Part shown: positions 47,424 to 57,600 of the stretch, one piece after another
How positions within the stretch are numbered: the stretch's first letter is position 1
Layout of the letters: each line of letters begins with the position of its first letter
NCBI GenBank assembly: GCA_026210745.1
Contig: CP110630.1
Location: 4,216,001-4,280,000, forward strand
Direction of reading: 5' to 3'
Source: Exobasidium rhododendri
Lineage: Eukaryota; Basidiomycota; Exobasidiomycetes; Exobasidiales; Exobasidiaceae
DNA: 64,000 nucleotides
Made by a program: the position numbers and the translations under genes
Notes under the pieces: model-generated
Seen by the model: only the letters and a program-made list of their open reading frames with translations
Told to the model about the DNA's origin: nothing
Database searches by the model: none

Positions 47424-49910
47424 TCAGGCTGCCTGAACGGAATTCTGTCTGGCATGATCTTTATGTACAGTGGGAGGAGGATAGTGTTGATTACTGTTGT
47501 TGTTGTTGTTGTTGTTCATTTGTCCGGGAATGTGCGTCGGTCGAGGCACGGCGTGAACCTGATATTGACTCGAGTTTCCCCCACCCATTCGACCCGAATC
47601 GCTCTTGTTGCTGTGACTGCCGTTGCCTTCAGCAGCGGCAGCAGCAGCAGCAGCCATAGCGTTGATATTAATCTGCTGATGTTGCTGCGACTGCGAAGGC
47701 ATGTTGTGCGACATTGTCATTCCATTGCCTATACCTTGCATCGACATCGACCCATTCCTTCCCATGATGGGGGACTGCTGCTGCTGTCCTCCCTCCATGT
47801 TGTGGGGATTGTGTTGTTGTTGTTGCTGCTGCTGTTGCTGCTGTTGTCTCTGCGTCTGCATCAGTTGGGACTTGAGGAACATGACTTCATTCCGTAGAGC
47901 GCCCACCGTCCCTTGGAGACTTTCGTTGTCCGACTGCAGGTATTCCACCTTTGCTTGCAAGGACGACAACCACGCTTTCTTACGCTGTCTACATTTCAGC
48001 GCTGCTTGGCGATTTCTCTCCAGGAAATTCTTTCTCTTTTCCTCGTCGTCGCCCCCTTCTCCGTTACTCGATTTGACTCTGCGGTTGCCCTCTTCGTCCA
48101 ATTCATCGCTCTCGTATCCTTCGTCGTCCATCGGTGGCATCATGTCTTCCATCTTACTCGCTTTTGCCTTTTTACTTCCACTACCCTTGTTTCCTGATGT
48201 TGTTGATTCGGCCAGTTTCTTGCGCTTGTTGTTCGCAGCTCCTCCCTTTGAGTGCATGTCACTCTCATCATCAGCATTGGCATTGCCGTATTGCTTTTGC
48301 GCAGTTCCTTCATGTTTGTGACCTGCTGCGGCTGCTGCTGCTGCCGCTGCATCTTCTCTCTTTGCCAATTCGTGATGAGCTTGACTCAAAAGGAACAGAC
48401 CACTGGCAGCCTGCGTGTTTTGTTGACCGCTTCCTTCCCTTCCTTGCGCCTTCGAGTCTTGTTGCTTGGAAGACGACGAGTCAGGACTTGTGCTCATGTT
48501 GTCAATTGCTCCTGTCGACATTCGCAATTTACTCGACGGGTGCGATTGCTGCGAACTTCCCTTGCTAGGTGTGTCTTGCATACTTCTACCAAAGGCATAG
48601 TCGAATTGATCGTGATGCTCGCCATGATTCTGCTGGTGTTGTTGTTGGTGTTGATGATGCATCGGTATCTTGCTATCCCCATTGTTGCCTGGCTGTGATG
48701 AGATGTGTGACGACCCGTTGACGTGCGCATCCATTGGATTACCGCTAAGAGCACTCAACGTGTTAGGTGTAATCGTAGCCCCACTCGCATGAGTGACCAT
48801 GGCTAGGAAAGCAGCTGTACTTGGGCTAGGGGGTGGATAGGAATTGGAAGATCCTAGTGGTGTCAAGCCAGTCTTGAAATTAGAAAGATCTGGGGTAAAA
48901 CCACTTCGAAAGCTGCTGACGTCAAACGTCGACTGCGGTCCTGCAAGCATAGCTGGGGAGAGAGGGCCGGTTCGAAGAGATCCGTTCATCGAAGAGCTCC
49001 AAGGATAGTGCATGCTATTGATTGCTTCATTCGATGCGGGAGAGGCGAAACTTGACACCGGTGGGAGGATCCGCTTAGAAGGTGTCTGATTGGTTGCTGC
49101 CGAAGGTGTCACCGGCTCTTTGATACGAGCTGACTCCTCGGTGCCCTTGGAAGACGTAATTTTCTCTTCTTTTTCTTCCTTTTTAATTTCAGCCTCTACT
49201 TTCCTCGATCTCCCCCTTGTCTTCTTTTCACCTTTGCTCGATCGACTACTGCTGTCTGGCGAAGCAGATTCCGAAGGCTTGGAAGAGAAAGACTGTTCAA
49301 ATGGATTGGGCTCAAGATGATGTCGGGATGGCCTACTTGATGATCTGGCCGATGGACGAGATGGTCCTGTTGAACAGATCGTAGGTCAGCGCTGAGCTCT
49401 GCATCACTATACTCCCGCTGAAATCGGTATATTTACCTGCCGTCTCGTTTGAATCGACTGATTGGGCTGAATCGCTCACGACCAACGTTGAAAGAGATGG
49501 CGAGAAAGGTTGAGGAAACGCGGTTGGTTGGGTGTAGGTAGGAGGGGAGAAGGAAGGACAGCAATGGTGTTCGGGTGAGCACTAATTATTGACATACTCC
49601 GATGAACACGACTCGCGACAGATCCTCCAGCGCCTACGAACGGGAAGGAAAAGGGTAAGAAGAGAAGGGGGGACCTCCGACACGTAGAAGAGCTTGGTGG
49701 CAAAGGACTCAGAGTACGCTGAGGACCTCGGGGGCACTACTGTTGCACAAGTCTGCTTCACTATACCTCCAAGAAGAAGTGACTGCGTGACGAAAATAAG
49801 AGAGAGCTATGGTACGATCCGACCAGCTTCCACCTCTCTTCTTCAAACCTAATCCGAGATCTCTGAATTCACACCTGGGGACCACACTCACCGGAATCTA
49901 CAGTCGACAT
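47424..49910 (-). CDS. ATF/CREB-type bZIP transcription factor (Atf1-like)
   Basis: Exons on the minus strand are 49910-49892, 49466-49437 and 49366-47424, giving 663 residues. The first two coding exons are 19 and 30 nt, with a 425-nt intron between them; joined they read MSTVDSAQSVDSNETAG and run into SRPSARSSSRPSRHHLEPNPFEQSFS. FRSGFTPDLSNFKTGLTP resembles the stress-responsive (HRA/OSM) region of Atf1. The bZIP is NFLERNRQAALKCRQRKKAW followed by a leucine zipper (LQAKVEYLQSDNESLQGTV). PolyQ, polyA and polyN tracts flank it, encoded by triplet repeats. Such factors answer MAP-kinase stress signals and bind CRE sites. Direct targets here are not shown. Confidence 0.9.
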
Positions 49911-50890
49911 GTTGTTTCAGCTTTGTATCGATGTCCCAATCGGCTTTGATTTGCGTAATCCTTGCACTACTGCTAATCAGGCCTGGCGAATTAGAAGTCT
50001 ACGATGTGAACAAGAGGGGCGGGGCGGGTTGCGGAATGATGACGTTGCGTAATGACGATCGAGATAAATGACACCTCAATCTGTAGCGATGAAACCCTTT
50101 CGGAAGGGCCTGGTGATTTAACCTTGTCTAGGCTTTCCCTTAGTTGCAAGAATCTTAATTTCAATATTGCACGGTCTCCTGGTAGAATCGAGCGCCTGGT
50201 GAATATACTGTACCTCGTCGCAGTGGTGACGATGACGTTATTCGCAAAATTAAACGATAAAATGAAGAGGAGGTGTGGAATTAATTGAGGCTATGACGAC
50301 GGGTGGACCGAAAGCGTGTGCGCGCGCGCGAAGCTGCCTGATGCGCCTGCGCTGTGACGACCTGGTGACGCGGAACACATTCACCCACGTGGCCGTCCGC
50401 TGCTTCCCCGACTACCGGTATTGTGGCGGAATCTCTCCCGTACGGAGTCGCACCCTTGGCGGGCATGGATTATGTAATCTTTGCCCTGTACGTACAGAAG
50501 ATTTTGGCCGCCAAAGACTAGATTAGACATTAAGGTTGGGCGACCTGCAAGGAAACAAAGCGGCTTGGCGAAGTCAATGACGGTGTGGGAGGTAAGAGCA
50601 AGCCAAGAGCAGATGTCATACTTGGAAACCTTTCGTCTCTCCGTTTGGCTCCTGCGGAACCGACCAGAATGTAGGAAGTTTCCATCTGATTGTAATCTCA
50701 AGCTATGCGCCGCCATACAGACAAAAAATAAAATGTCAGGGGGTTCTAGCGCCAGATGGAGCATCTGCTGAAGTGGAGAAAGTGTACTAATTTGATGAGC
50801 AAAAAGGAGAATGGAGTCTAAAGCGAGGACGCTCGCCCTGCTCCTCCTGAACTGACACATCATCACTCCTGCAATCACGCAGCTGGCGAG
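49911..50890. other. Gene-poor 980-bp gap
   Basis: This lies between two divergent starts (the bZIP gene and the polyphosphatase-like gene), so it holds both promoters. An alternating purine/pyrimidine run TGTGCGCGCGCGCG is at about 50316-50330. Open frames of up to 165 codons exist on both strands, but none has a known pattern or a splice-consistent structure. Confidence 0.4.
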
Positions 50891-52629
50891 ATGGCGAGCC
50901 GTACTAGGTTGACCAGTTCGGCCATCCTACTCGTCTTATGCATCTCCACGTTGTGCACATCAGCATTCATATCTGCTCACCCCGAGCCTCTACCGGGTCA
51001 GGTTGCGTGGACTCTGGAGGAAGGTGTGGGCCACTTTTCAGAATGGTCCAAAGCGACGAAAAAGCTGTTCATCGATGATGTCAGAGCTGGAAACGCGCAG
51101 GAGTGGACATTGGTGATGGGTAACGAGGGTGGTGGTGAGTGCAATGCGAGGGGGGCGATGACTCGGATGTTACAGCAAAGTCTTATACCGCGAGATCTCT
51201 GCTCGCTCCATAAAGATCTGGACAGCATGACGGCTGCGCTTACGTGGGCATACCACCTCTCACATTCACAGCAAGCCAATGATAGCAGAACTTCTCTCGG
51301 GATGCCGGAACACACTCATCCGACCAAAGCGATAGCCCTGTTACAGACCCCTCAAGATGCACTAGACCTGCGACCCGAGAATAAATTGGCACTACACAAC
51401 GCTCAGATGTCGCCCGGTCATCGCGATCTCCTTACTATCGACGAGCTACCTCTACCCGCTGTCGAACTAGCCATGAAAATCAAAGGGATCATTTTGGTGG
51501 ACCACCCAGTGCCGCTCAGTGTTTGGAGTCAGGCTAGAATCATCAGCATCTTCGATCATCACAAGGATAGAGGTGTTGCACCAGATGCGAAACCCAGGCT
51601 CTTCGAGTCGACTGCATCATGCACCACAATCGTTGCAAGGGAGATGCTGAACGAGCTGGAACGGCTACCTGAAGAGTACCACATGCCACATGAAGTGATT
51701 GAGCTGATCTTGGACGCCATTGCACTAGATTCGAGCGGTCTTCAAAAGGGTACACCTGAAGATCACTTCACAGCTCGGCGACTGCTCAGAAGGAGTGACT
51801 GGAAGAAGCAAAAGCTGCTTGGAGTGATGAAAAGACTCAATGACGACATGAGCAAGGCAAAAAAAGACCTTGACAGCCTCGGAATACGTGACCTGTTGAG
51901 AAGAGACTGGAAGGGTGAGTTCAGTGAGACTATGATGATGGTGTATGTGCTTTCTAATCAGATGCATTGCTTTCTTCAGGAGACTTGGCAAAGACAAAGT
52001 CAGAGCGATATCCTACCTTGCACCTCGGACTCGCCTCTATCCCCTATTCGCTCGACGACCAGATTCAACGGACCTTGCATGAGGAAACACAATCTTGGTT
52101 TAACATCGAGCAAGCCTGGACGACTGAAATTGGAGCAGATATCAGCCTGAGTCTGAACAGCTACAGGCTCAGGACAGATGCACACTATGACAGCAATGAC
52201 GGTGACGGCAACTACACCAGTGAAGAAGAAGAAAAAGAAGAAGAAGAAGAAGAAGATGATGACAACGAAGAAAGTAAAGCAAGAGGGCATCACGGCGCAT
52301 CCCTTGGGAAGTTGAGAGTTCGCGAAATCTGCCTGGTAGTCCAGGCAGGTGATCGTCTTAGTGTAGAGGCTGCTGATGACCTCTTCAACACCGTCAAGAC
52401 TGCGCTCGCTGAGAGTGACTTCCTAGACGCGGAGCCATGGCACAAGGTGAACGAGCTGAAAGAGAGACAGTGAGTGTGGGTGTCGAGTTCTAAGAGTAGC
52501 TTTAAGCAAGAGCTAATCTGATCCTCACGCCAAAGAATGGTCTTTGTTCATCATCAAGTCAACGGTGGTCGCAAGCTAATTCGCCCCATCGTAGAGGAAG
52601 CGGTCAACAATTGGACCGGCCCACAGTGA
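50891..52629 (+). CDS. DHH/DHHA2 exopolyphosphatase-like protein with a signal peptide
   Basis: Exons 50891-51134, 51216-51914, 51980-52469 and 52536-52629 join to 508 residues. DHH-family motifs are visible: GNEGGDLDSM (formed across the first splice), ILVDHPVPLS, FDHHKDRG and LDAIALDSSGL. The C-terminal DHHA2 part follows (GLASIPYSLDDQI ... VHHQVNGGRKLIRPIVEEAV). These place it with Ppx1-type exopolyphosphatases and family II pyrophosphatases, which hydrolyse phosphoanhydride bonds using metal ions. Unusually, it starts with a likely signal peptide (LTSSAILLVLCISTLCTSAFISA), so it may act in the vacuole, ER or outside the cell rather than the cytosol. An acidic insert (EEEEKEEEEEEDDDNEE) interrupts the DHHA2 part. 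It ends 61 bp from the LysM gene stop. Confidence 0.85.
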
Positions 52630-52690
52630 ACAGTGATAAGACGGCAGTTCTCGAAACCAATAGATGATATTTCTACACTGTTTCAGTAGT

Positions 52691-54127
52691 CTACCTTGCC
52701 TTTTCTGCCCACCCTACACGATGACCATCTTTCTGTGAGGACGAGGTAATCGAATGTAATTTTTTGAGCCAGGTGTTGTGGCTTCCGGTAGCAGTGCTCT
52801 GTACTGCCGATGAATTTGCAGCAATAGCTTCTGTTGGGATGATGCCTAGCGCTCTTTGTTGTCTTTCCCAATCGCTGTCCATCTCCCATCGACACACAGC
52901 TTGCTTGACAATAATGTTGAATCTTTCTCTTCTGCTCGCTTCCACTGCTGCATCCAGCTCTTCTACCTCGTCTTTCCCTTGGTCGTATTCGTCGTCGATT
53001 GAGCTTTGCACGCCATCTCCGAAATCAACACATCGCAATTCTGCTTCCATTAACGTGATGTAAGCTTTGGCAGCGCGCTCGTCACACAAAGTCACATCGC
53101 CTCCATAACCTGCCCTCGCTTTTCCCTTGCCCAGATTCTCGTTCTTGGTGACGATAGCTCGGAATCTCCCTTGAGCTTCTTTTCTGGCTCGTTGGATCTT
53201 TTGCTTTCTTGATTGAGCTACTGGCCCATCCAAGGCAGACTGCAAGCCATCATCGGCGTTTCCACCGGTGCCAGTCAAGGCAGATGTTATGGCGCCTTCT
53301 GGAATGAGAAGGAACTGACGAGTATGGACAAGGTGTGGTGTGGTATTGGCAGTAGAGAGAGGTAAGTCATTCAGCTTGCACAGAGTCGCTGCATTTATTC
53401 GGAAGCGAAGGCACAAGGACATGAGCGTGTCATTGGGTCGAAGCCAATATTGTCGGGTAAGGCCAGTCGAAGCGGGAGTTGCCTCTCTTCGCCCGTTGCA
53501 GCTTTCCACTCGATCTTCACTACCAGCGCCATCCTTTCGCTCGACGTGCCTTGACGTGCGGCTCGATTCTCCTCTCCTCTCGGTATCATCGCCACTATGT
53601 TTCGATAGACTTCGCCGTAGTGTGTCAGTATTGGACTGCATTGAAAAGCTTTTCGAGGGAGACATGGTGGCCGACTTGCTCCGATCAATTGAAGAAATCG
53701 CAGCACCTTGCTTGACTCCAGATCTGAACGTCTGCACGAGCTGAGGTGTACACTGCCGTTGAGCTTGATTTCGAGCATCACACACGTTCCCATCCTCTCC
53801 ATTTTCTTCTCCCTCTTCCTCTATAACAAAGTCCGACTCTCTACCGCCTTCATAGGCCGGTGGCGGATCTGAGTCATCATCCTTTTCAGTCATGTTGTTC
53901 TCTACGTCAAAGAGCACTTGACCTGCTCTAAGGACGTCCTTTCTTGGCCCTTTGCGGAGTGCATGAGAGACGCTTTCACAGAATGGACAAAAGGTGGCTA
54001 ATCTTGGCATGCTTACTAGGCAGTTGGTGCACACCGGTCGAGAGCAGCAAGAGTGGACAATGCACTTCGACAGAGCCGTAGATGAGACATCTGCAAAACA
54101 TGTAAGGCAGGTCATGGACGACGACAT
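52691..54127 (-). CDS. Zinc-finger plus LysM-domain protein, intracellular
   Basis: This single-exon gene has 478 residues from the ATG at 54127 (MSSSMTCLTCFADV). A Cys-rich N-terminal module at about residues 7-50 has paired cysteines: CLTC, CIVHSCC, CTNC and CPFC, a RING/FYVE-like spacing. A middle disordered region follows. A LysM domain lies near residues 225-275 (YWLRPNDTLMSLCLRFRINAATLCKLN, in parts, and TRQFLLIPEG). The C-terminal third is helical and charged (KAYITLMEAELRCVDFGDG, VKQAVCRWEMDSDWERQQRALG). There is no signal peptide, so this LysM is not a secreted chitin effector. It resembles intracellular LysM proteins of unknown role. A PPPAY motif (DSDPPPAYEGG) could bind a WW-domain protein. 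Confidence 0.8.
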   Translation of the reverse strand: MSSSMTCLTCFADVSSTALSKCIVHSCCSRPVCTNCLVSMPRLATFCPFCESVSHALRKGPRKDVLRAGQVLFDVENNMTEKDDDSDPPPAYEGGRESDFVIEEEGEENGEDGNVCDARNQAQRQCTPQLVQTFRSGVKQGAAISSIDRSKSATMSPSKSFSMQSNTDTLRRSLSKHSGDDTERRGESSRTSRHVERKDGAGSEDRVESCNGRREATPASTGLTRQYWLRPNDTLMSLCLRFRINAATLCKLNDLPLSTANTTPHLVHTRQFLLIPEGAITSALTGTGGNADDGLQSALDGPVAQSRKQKIQRARKEAQGRFRAIVTKNENLGKGKARAGYGGDVTLCDERAAKAYITLMEAELRCVDFGDGVQSSIDDEYDQGKDEVEELDAAVEASRRERFNIIVKQAVCRWEMDSDWERQQRALGIIPTEAIAANSSAVQSTATGSHNTWLKKLHSITSSSQKDGHRVGWAEKAR

Positions 54128-54663
54128 GTTGGGTGAGGGAAAGGGAGAATAAACGCAATGAAGCGGCTGATGGAGGAGGTGATACAACCAGAAAGTGGCG
54201 TTTGGATGATTATCACAATTCTTATTAGCAAGATCTCAGAACAGGGCCGCACCTCCGTTCTGTTAAATATTGCATCTTGGAATAGACCAAATCGTCGCGC
54301 AATACAGATGCGAATCTGGAGAATCGCGCTATTATCTCCTTCACATGTCGTCGCAAGGCTCTTCGATCGACCGCGTCTGCACTGGCTTGTACTTGCGAGG
54401 ACGCCCAATGTGAGCTTGCTCAAGAAAACCACTCTAAGACACTCGCAATCTGCGAAGAGCTTACCGTCAGAACAGCACGAGGAATTGAGAAACACCGTGG
54501 CGATGCTCCTCTTCTGATAGCAATCATATCTGTACGAGCCAAAAGTACAATGGAAGAATGAGTCGGGGTTATGCACATATAATATTACTAAATTGGCCCT
54601 GGAAACATGCAGGAGGACTTCAAATATCTTTGTTGTCACCGTCACCGTCGTTATCATTCATCA
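54128..54663. other. Intergenic, LysM promoter / large membrane gene 3' end
   Basis: The 536 bp contain the promoter of the LysM gene and the 3' flank of the large gene. Several frames of 120-180 codons overlap here with no conserved pattern. Confidence 0.4.
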
Positions 54664-57600
54664 TTAAAATCGTAAAAACCTAGGCCAGATCCCTCGATCG
54701 CCTCCTCCTCCTCCTTCTCCTTCCTCCTGTCCCTGCCCAGCGTCACCCGCTTGTCGAGCTTCTTCAGGATCTAGTAGCCTACTCCGTCTTGGAGAACTTG
54801 CAGCAGCTATTGTAGGAGGCAGGGGCTCAAACGCAGCTCTAGGTTCCGTCTGTCTTGAGAGTCCAATTCGACTGCCACTGCCACTATCATGCATCTGCTG
54901 CTGTCGCTCTTCCTCTTCCTTTAAGGTTGCGGTGGCACGTTCTGCGGCTGATTGCACCCTAGGAGATTGTCTCCATTGAGCAGATAAAGTGGAGGAGGAA
55001 TTCAGAAATGCCGGCAGAGGTGTAGTTTCTGATGTGTATCCTGGTTCAAACGAAGTGTCCTTCGGTTCTTGACCTGCCTGTTCTTGTGCTTCCCTTTCTG
55101 CGCGGCGCCTGACAGCTGCTCCCAAACTTTCGCTGGGATAATAAGAGCTAGATAGTAGCACAGTCTCTGGACCTTCTTGGACGCTCATCAGACCGGGATC
55201 CAAGGTGAATCTCCTTTGATCTTCTCCTCCTGCTGTTGCTCGACTACTTCGACCTTCGCTCTCCACTCCTCCGCCACTCAGGCTACTAGCAAAGTCATCT
55301 TCCCTTCCTTGAGTGGACCATTCACCTCCTCTGACAGCCTCTCGACTGCTCAAGCTGCTACTGTTTGTTGTCGACGCTGTTGCTCCTCCTCGTCTTCCTC
55401 GAGTGCTGGAGATACTTTGTCGACCTAGATTGCTAGGGTTGTAGCTAGCCGCCCCCGTGCTACCCCCACTGGAATTCTCCATCCTTCGACGGCTGCTACT
55501 GGTACCGCTGTTACTCAAGCTGTTTGAGTTTGAGGTACCGGTGCCTGATGTTGCTTGCCCACTCCTTCCCGTGCTCATCGTCTGGCCGGATCTTCTACTC
55601 CCATTCCGACTAGCATCCGAACTGATATTCTGCGACAGATTGGAGACACTAGCTGTGTATCCGATTTCCCTTCCCTCGGCATCGTTCCCTGCATCACACT
55701 CGTCTACTTCAACGCGAGGAATCGAGTCGGCTTGCTCGGAGGTGGGTGTATATGATGTCTCATGGGAATCCTCTTGCCTTTCAACCCCTTTCAGCGGCGC
55801 TACATGCGTACTCGAAGGACGAGGCTGAAGGGACGACGCGCCGGAACCAGAACCGGATCCACTAGGATCGAGGTACGAGTTGACCTGCTTCAAAGAGGAA
55901 CTCTGCGCATCCCGACTTAGCAAGCTATCGTTGTAGTAGACGCTGGCCTGTTGGCTTTGGACCTCTGCGGCAAGGTCCGATTGACTTACTTGCCCTTGTT
56001 CGCGTCCTGTTCGACCAATATGTGCTTTGTCGTTGCCCGCCTTCCCGGTCTTTTCTTTCTCTGAATCGCCCCCTCCCTCTACTGGCTTCGTTTCCTCCTC
56101 CTCTTTCTCCTTTGGTACTTCTTCTGTCTTATGCCATCGAGACCAACCGGAAAGATATCCACCAATGAAGCCAGCAGCTACTCCCAAGCCTGTTGTTGCT
56201 GTGGCGCCATCACCCACTTGGTTCTCGCTTTCCTTCTGATCGTGGAATGGCTCTTGCGGTACTGCAGGAGTGCCCATCGGAGTAGAGAAGGGTAGCGCTG
56301 TCGCAGAGGGTCCGCTTGAGGAAGCGTAGATTGCTGGACCGTTGACACTACCGTAGCCTGAGGTCGTTCTACCGCTATACGTGCTGCCTCCAGAGGTTGC
56401 TGTTCCAAGCGTCCCGACTTGATTACTACCCACTGTCTGACTTGCTCTCTCTCCAAATTCACCGACGCTGGAAATCGGGGAAAGACGACCTCCCTGCGCG
56501 AAAGGCCTGCCAAAGGTGTATGAGTTCCTCATCGGATCTTGATTCGAATTTATTGTCGAAGGCGGTTGCTGGACATCTCCATCAGTAGCTCGATCTCGAC
56601 CGGCACCTGGTCCGAGTAAAGGAGTATCGGAGCTGATGAAATGACGGAATCTTTCATCGTGACTAGTGTCGCTATTGTCGCCATTGCCGCCATCACCTCC
56701 AACAGCTAACGCAGCACCATTGCTATCTCGATGCCTTGCTGCTAGAGCGCCCAAGCCAACTCCAGCTGCGCCTAAACCCAGTAGAGCCTCGTCTGCGAAT
56801 GGATCATCATTGCGAAAGGGATCATCCTCTCCTATTCCCAGATCGCCATCTCCAAATCTACCGGTGAAGTTTGGCATCCTCGATGTTCGGGTCGTGAAAT
56901 TGGGGGAAATCGCTAGCGCCAGATTGCCGTACGTTTCGATCGGTCTTTCGGTGTAGGAGGAGACCTGTGGTGAAGCTTGAACTTCTGTCCTACCTCCAGT
57001 AGAATTGCTGCTTGCATTTGTGCCTAGAACAGATCCAGAACTCGACTCCCCTATACCAGAGCTACCAGAGTCGTGCTTGCCAGCTATCGATGTCTCGGCA
57101 GGGGTAAGATTGCCTACCGCCTTGTTCTGTGCATTCAAAGGAGCCAGACTTCTCCCACCAGCAAACCAGGCACTCTCGCCACTTCCAACAGCAGCAATAG
57201 AGGCGGCATTGTCCCTCTTTGTCGTACTGAACGGACCACCTCCTTTCAATCCTCGAGCAGGATGCTTTTCTGGGCGACTAAGCTTGTTCATGGCACCTGC
57301 GCCAAGTATTGTATCCCGACTCCTATCGCTGGAAGAGGCGGGCTCTCTATTCCACCCGCTAGGTCCAATCTGGGCCATTTCATTTGCATCGCCATCATCC
57401 TGAAAGCTCATCAGACCCCTTCGCTCGTTGTTCTGATCACTATCTCCTTCTGATCCTATCATTTGATCTTCGTCGTCATCAGCCATATCCGCTTCACGAC
57501 TTGAAGTTACTACCGGTTGATGTTCTGCTTCTTTGCCTTTGCCTTTACCCGATGATCGTCTTCTGTTACCTGCCAGAGCTGCTGCAATTCCGGCTCCAAT

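Noticed and set aside
47701-48321. 206-residue + frame with long runs of Cys
   Set aside because: It is the antisense of the polyQ and bZIP coding region; the Cys run is the complement of CAG/CAA repeats.
50381-50878. 165-residue minus frame in the 980-bp gap
   Set aside because: It has no recognisable pattern, overlaps an opposite frame of similar quality, and sits where two promoters are expected.
52000-52293. Minus-strand frame with a long Phe run
   Set aside because: It is the shadow of the acidic Glu/Asp insert of the polyphosphatase-like gene.
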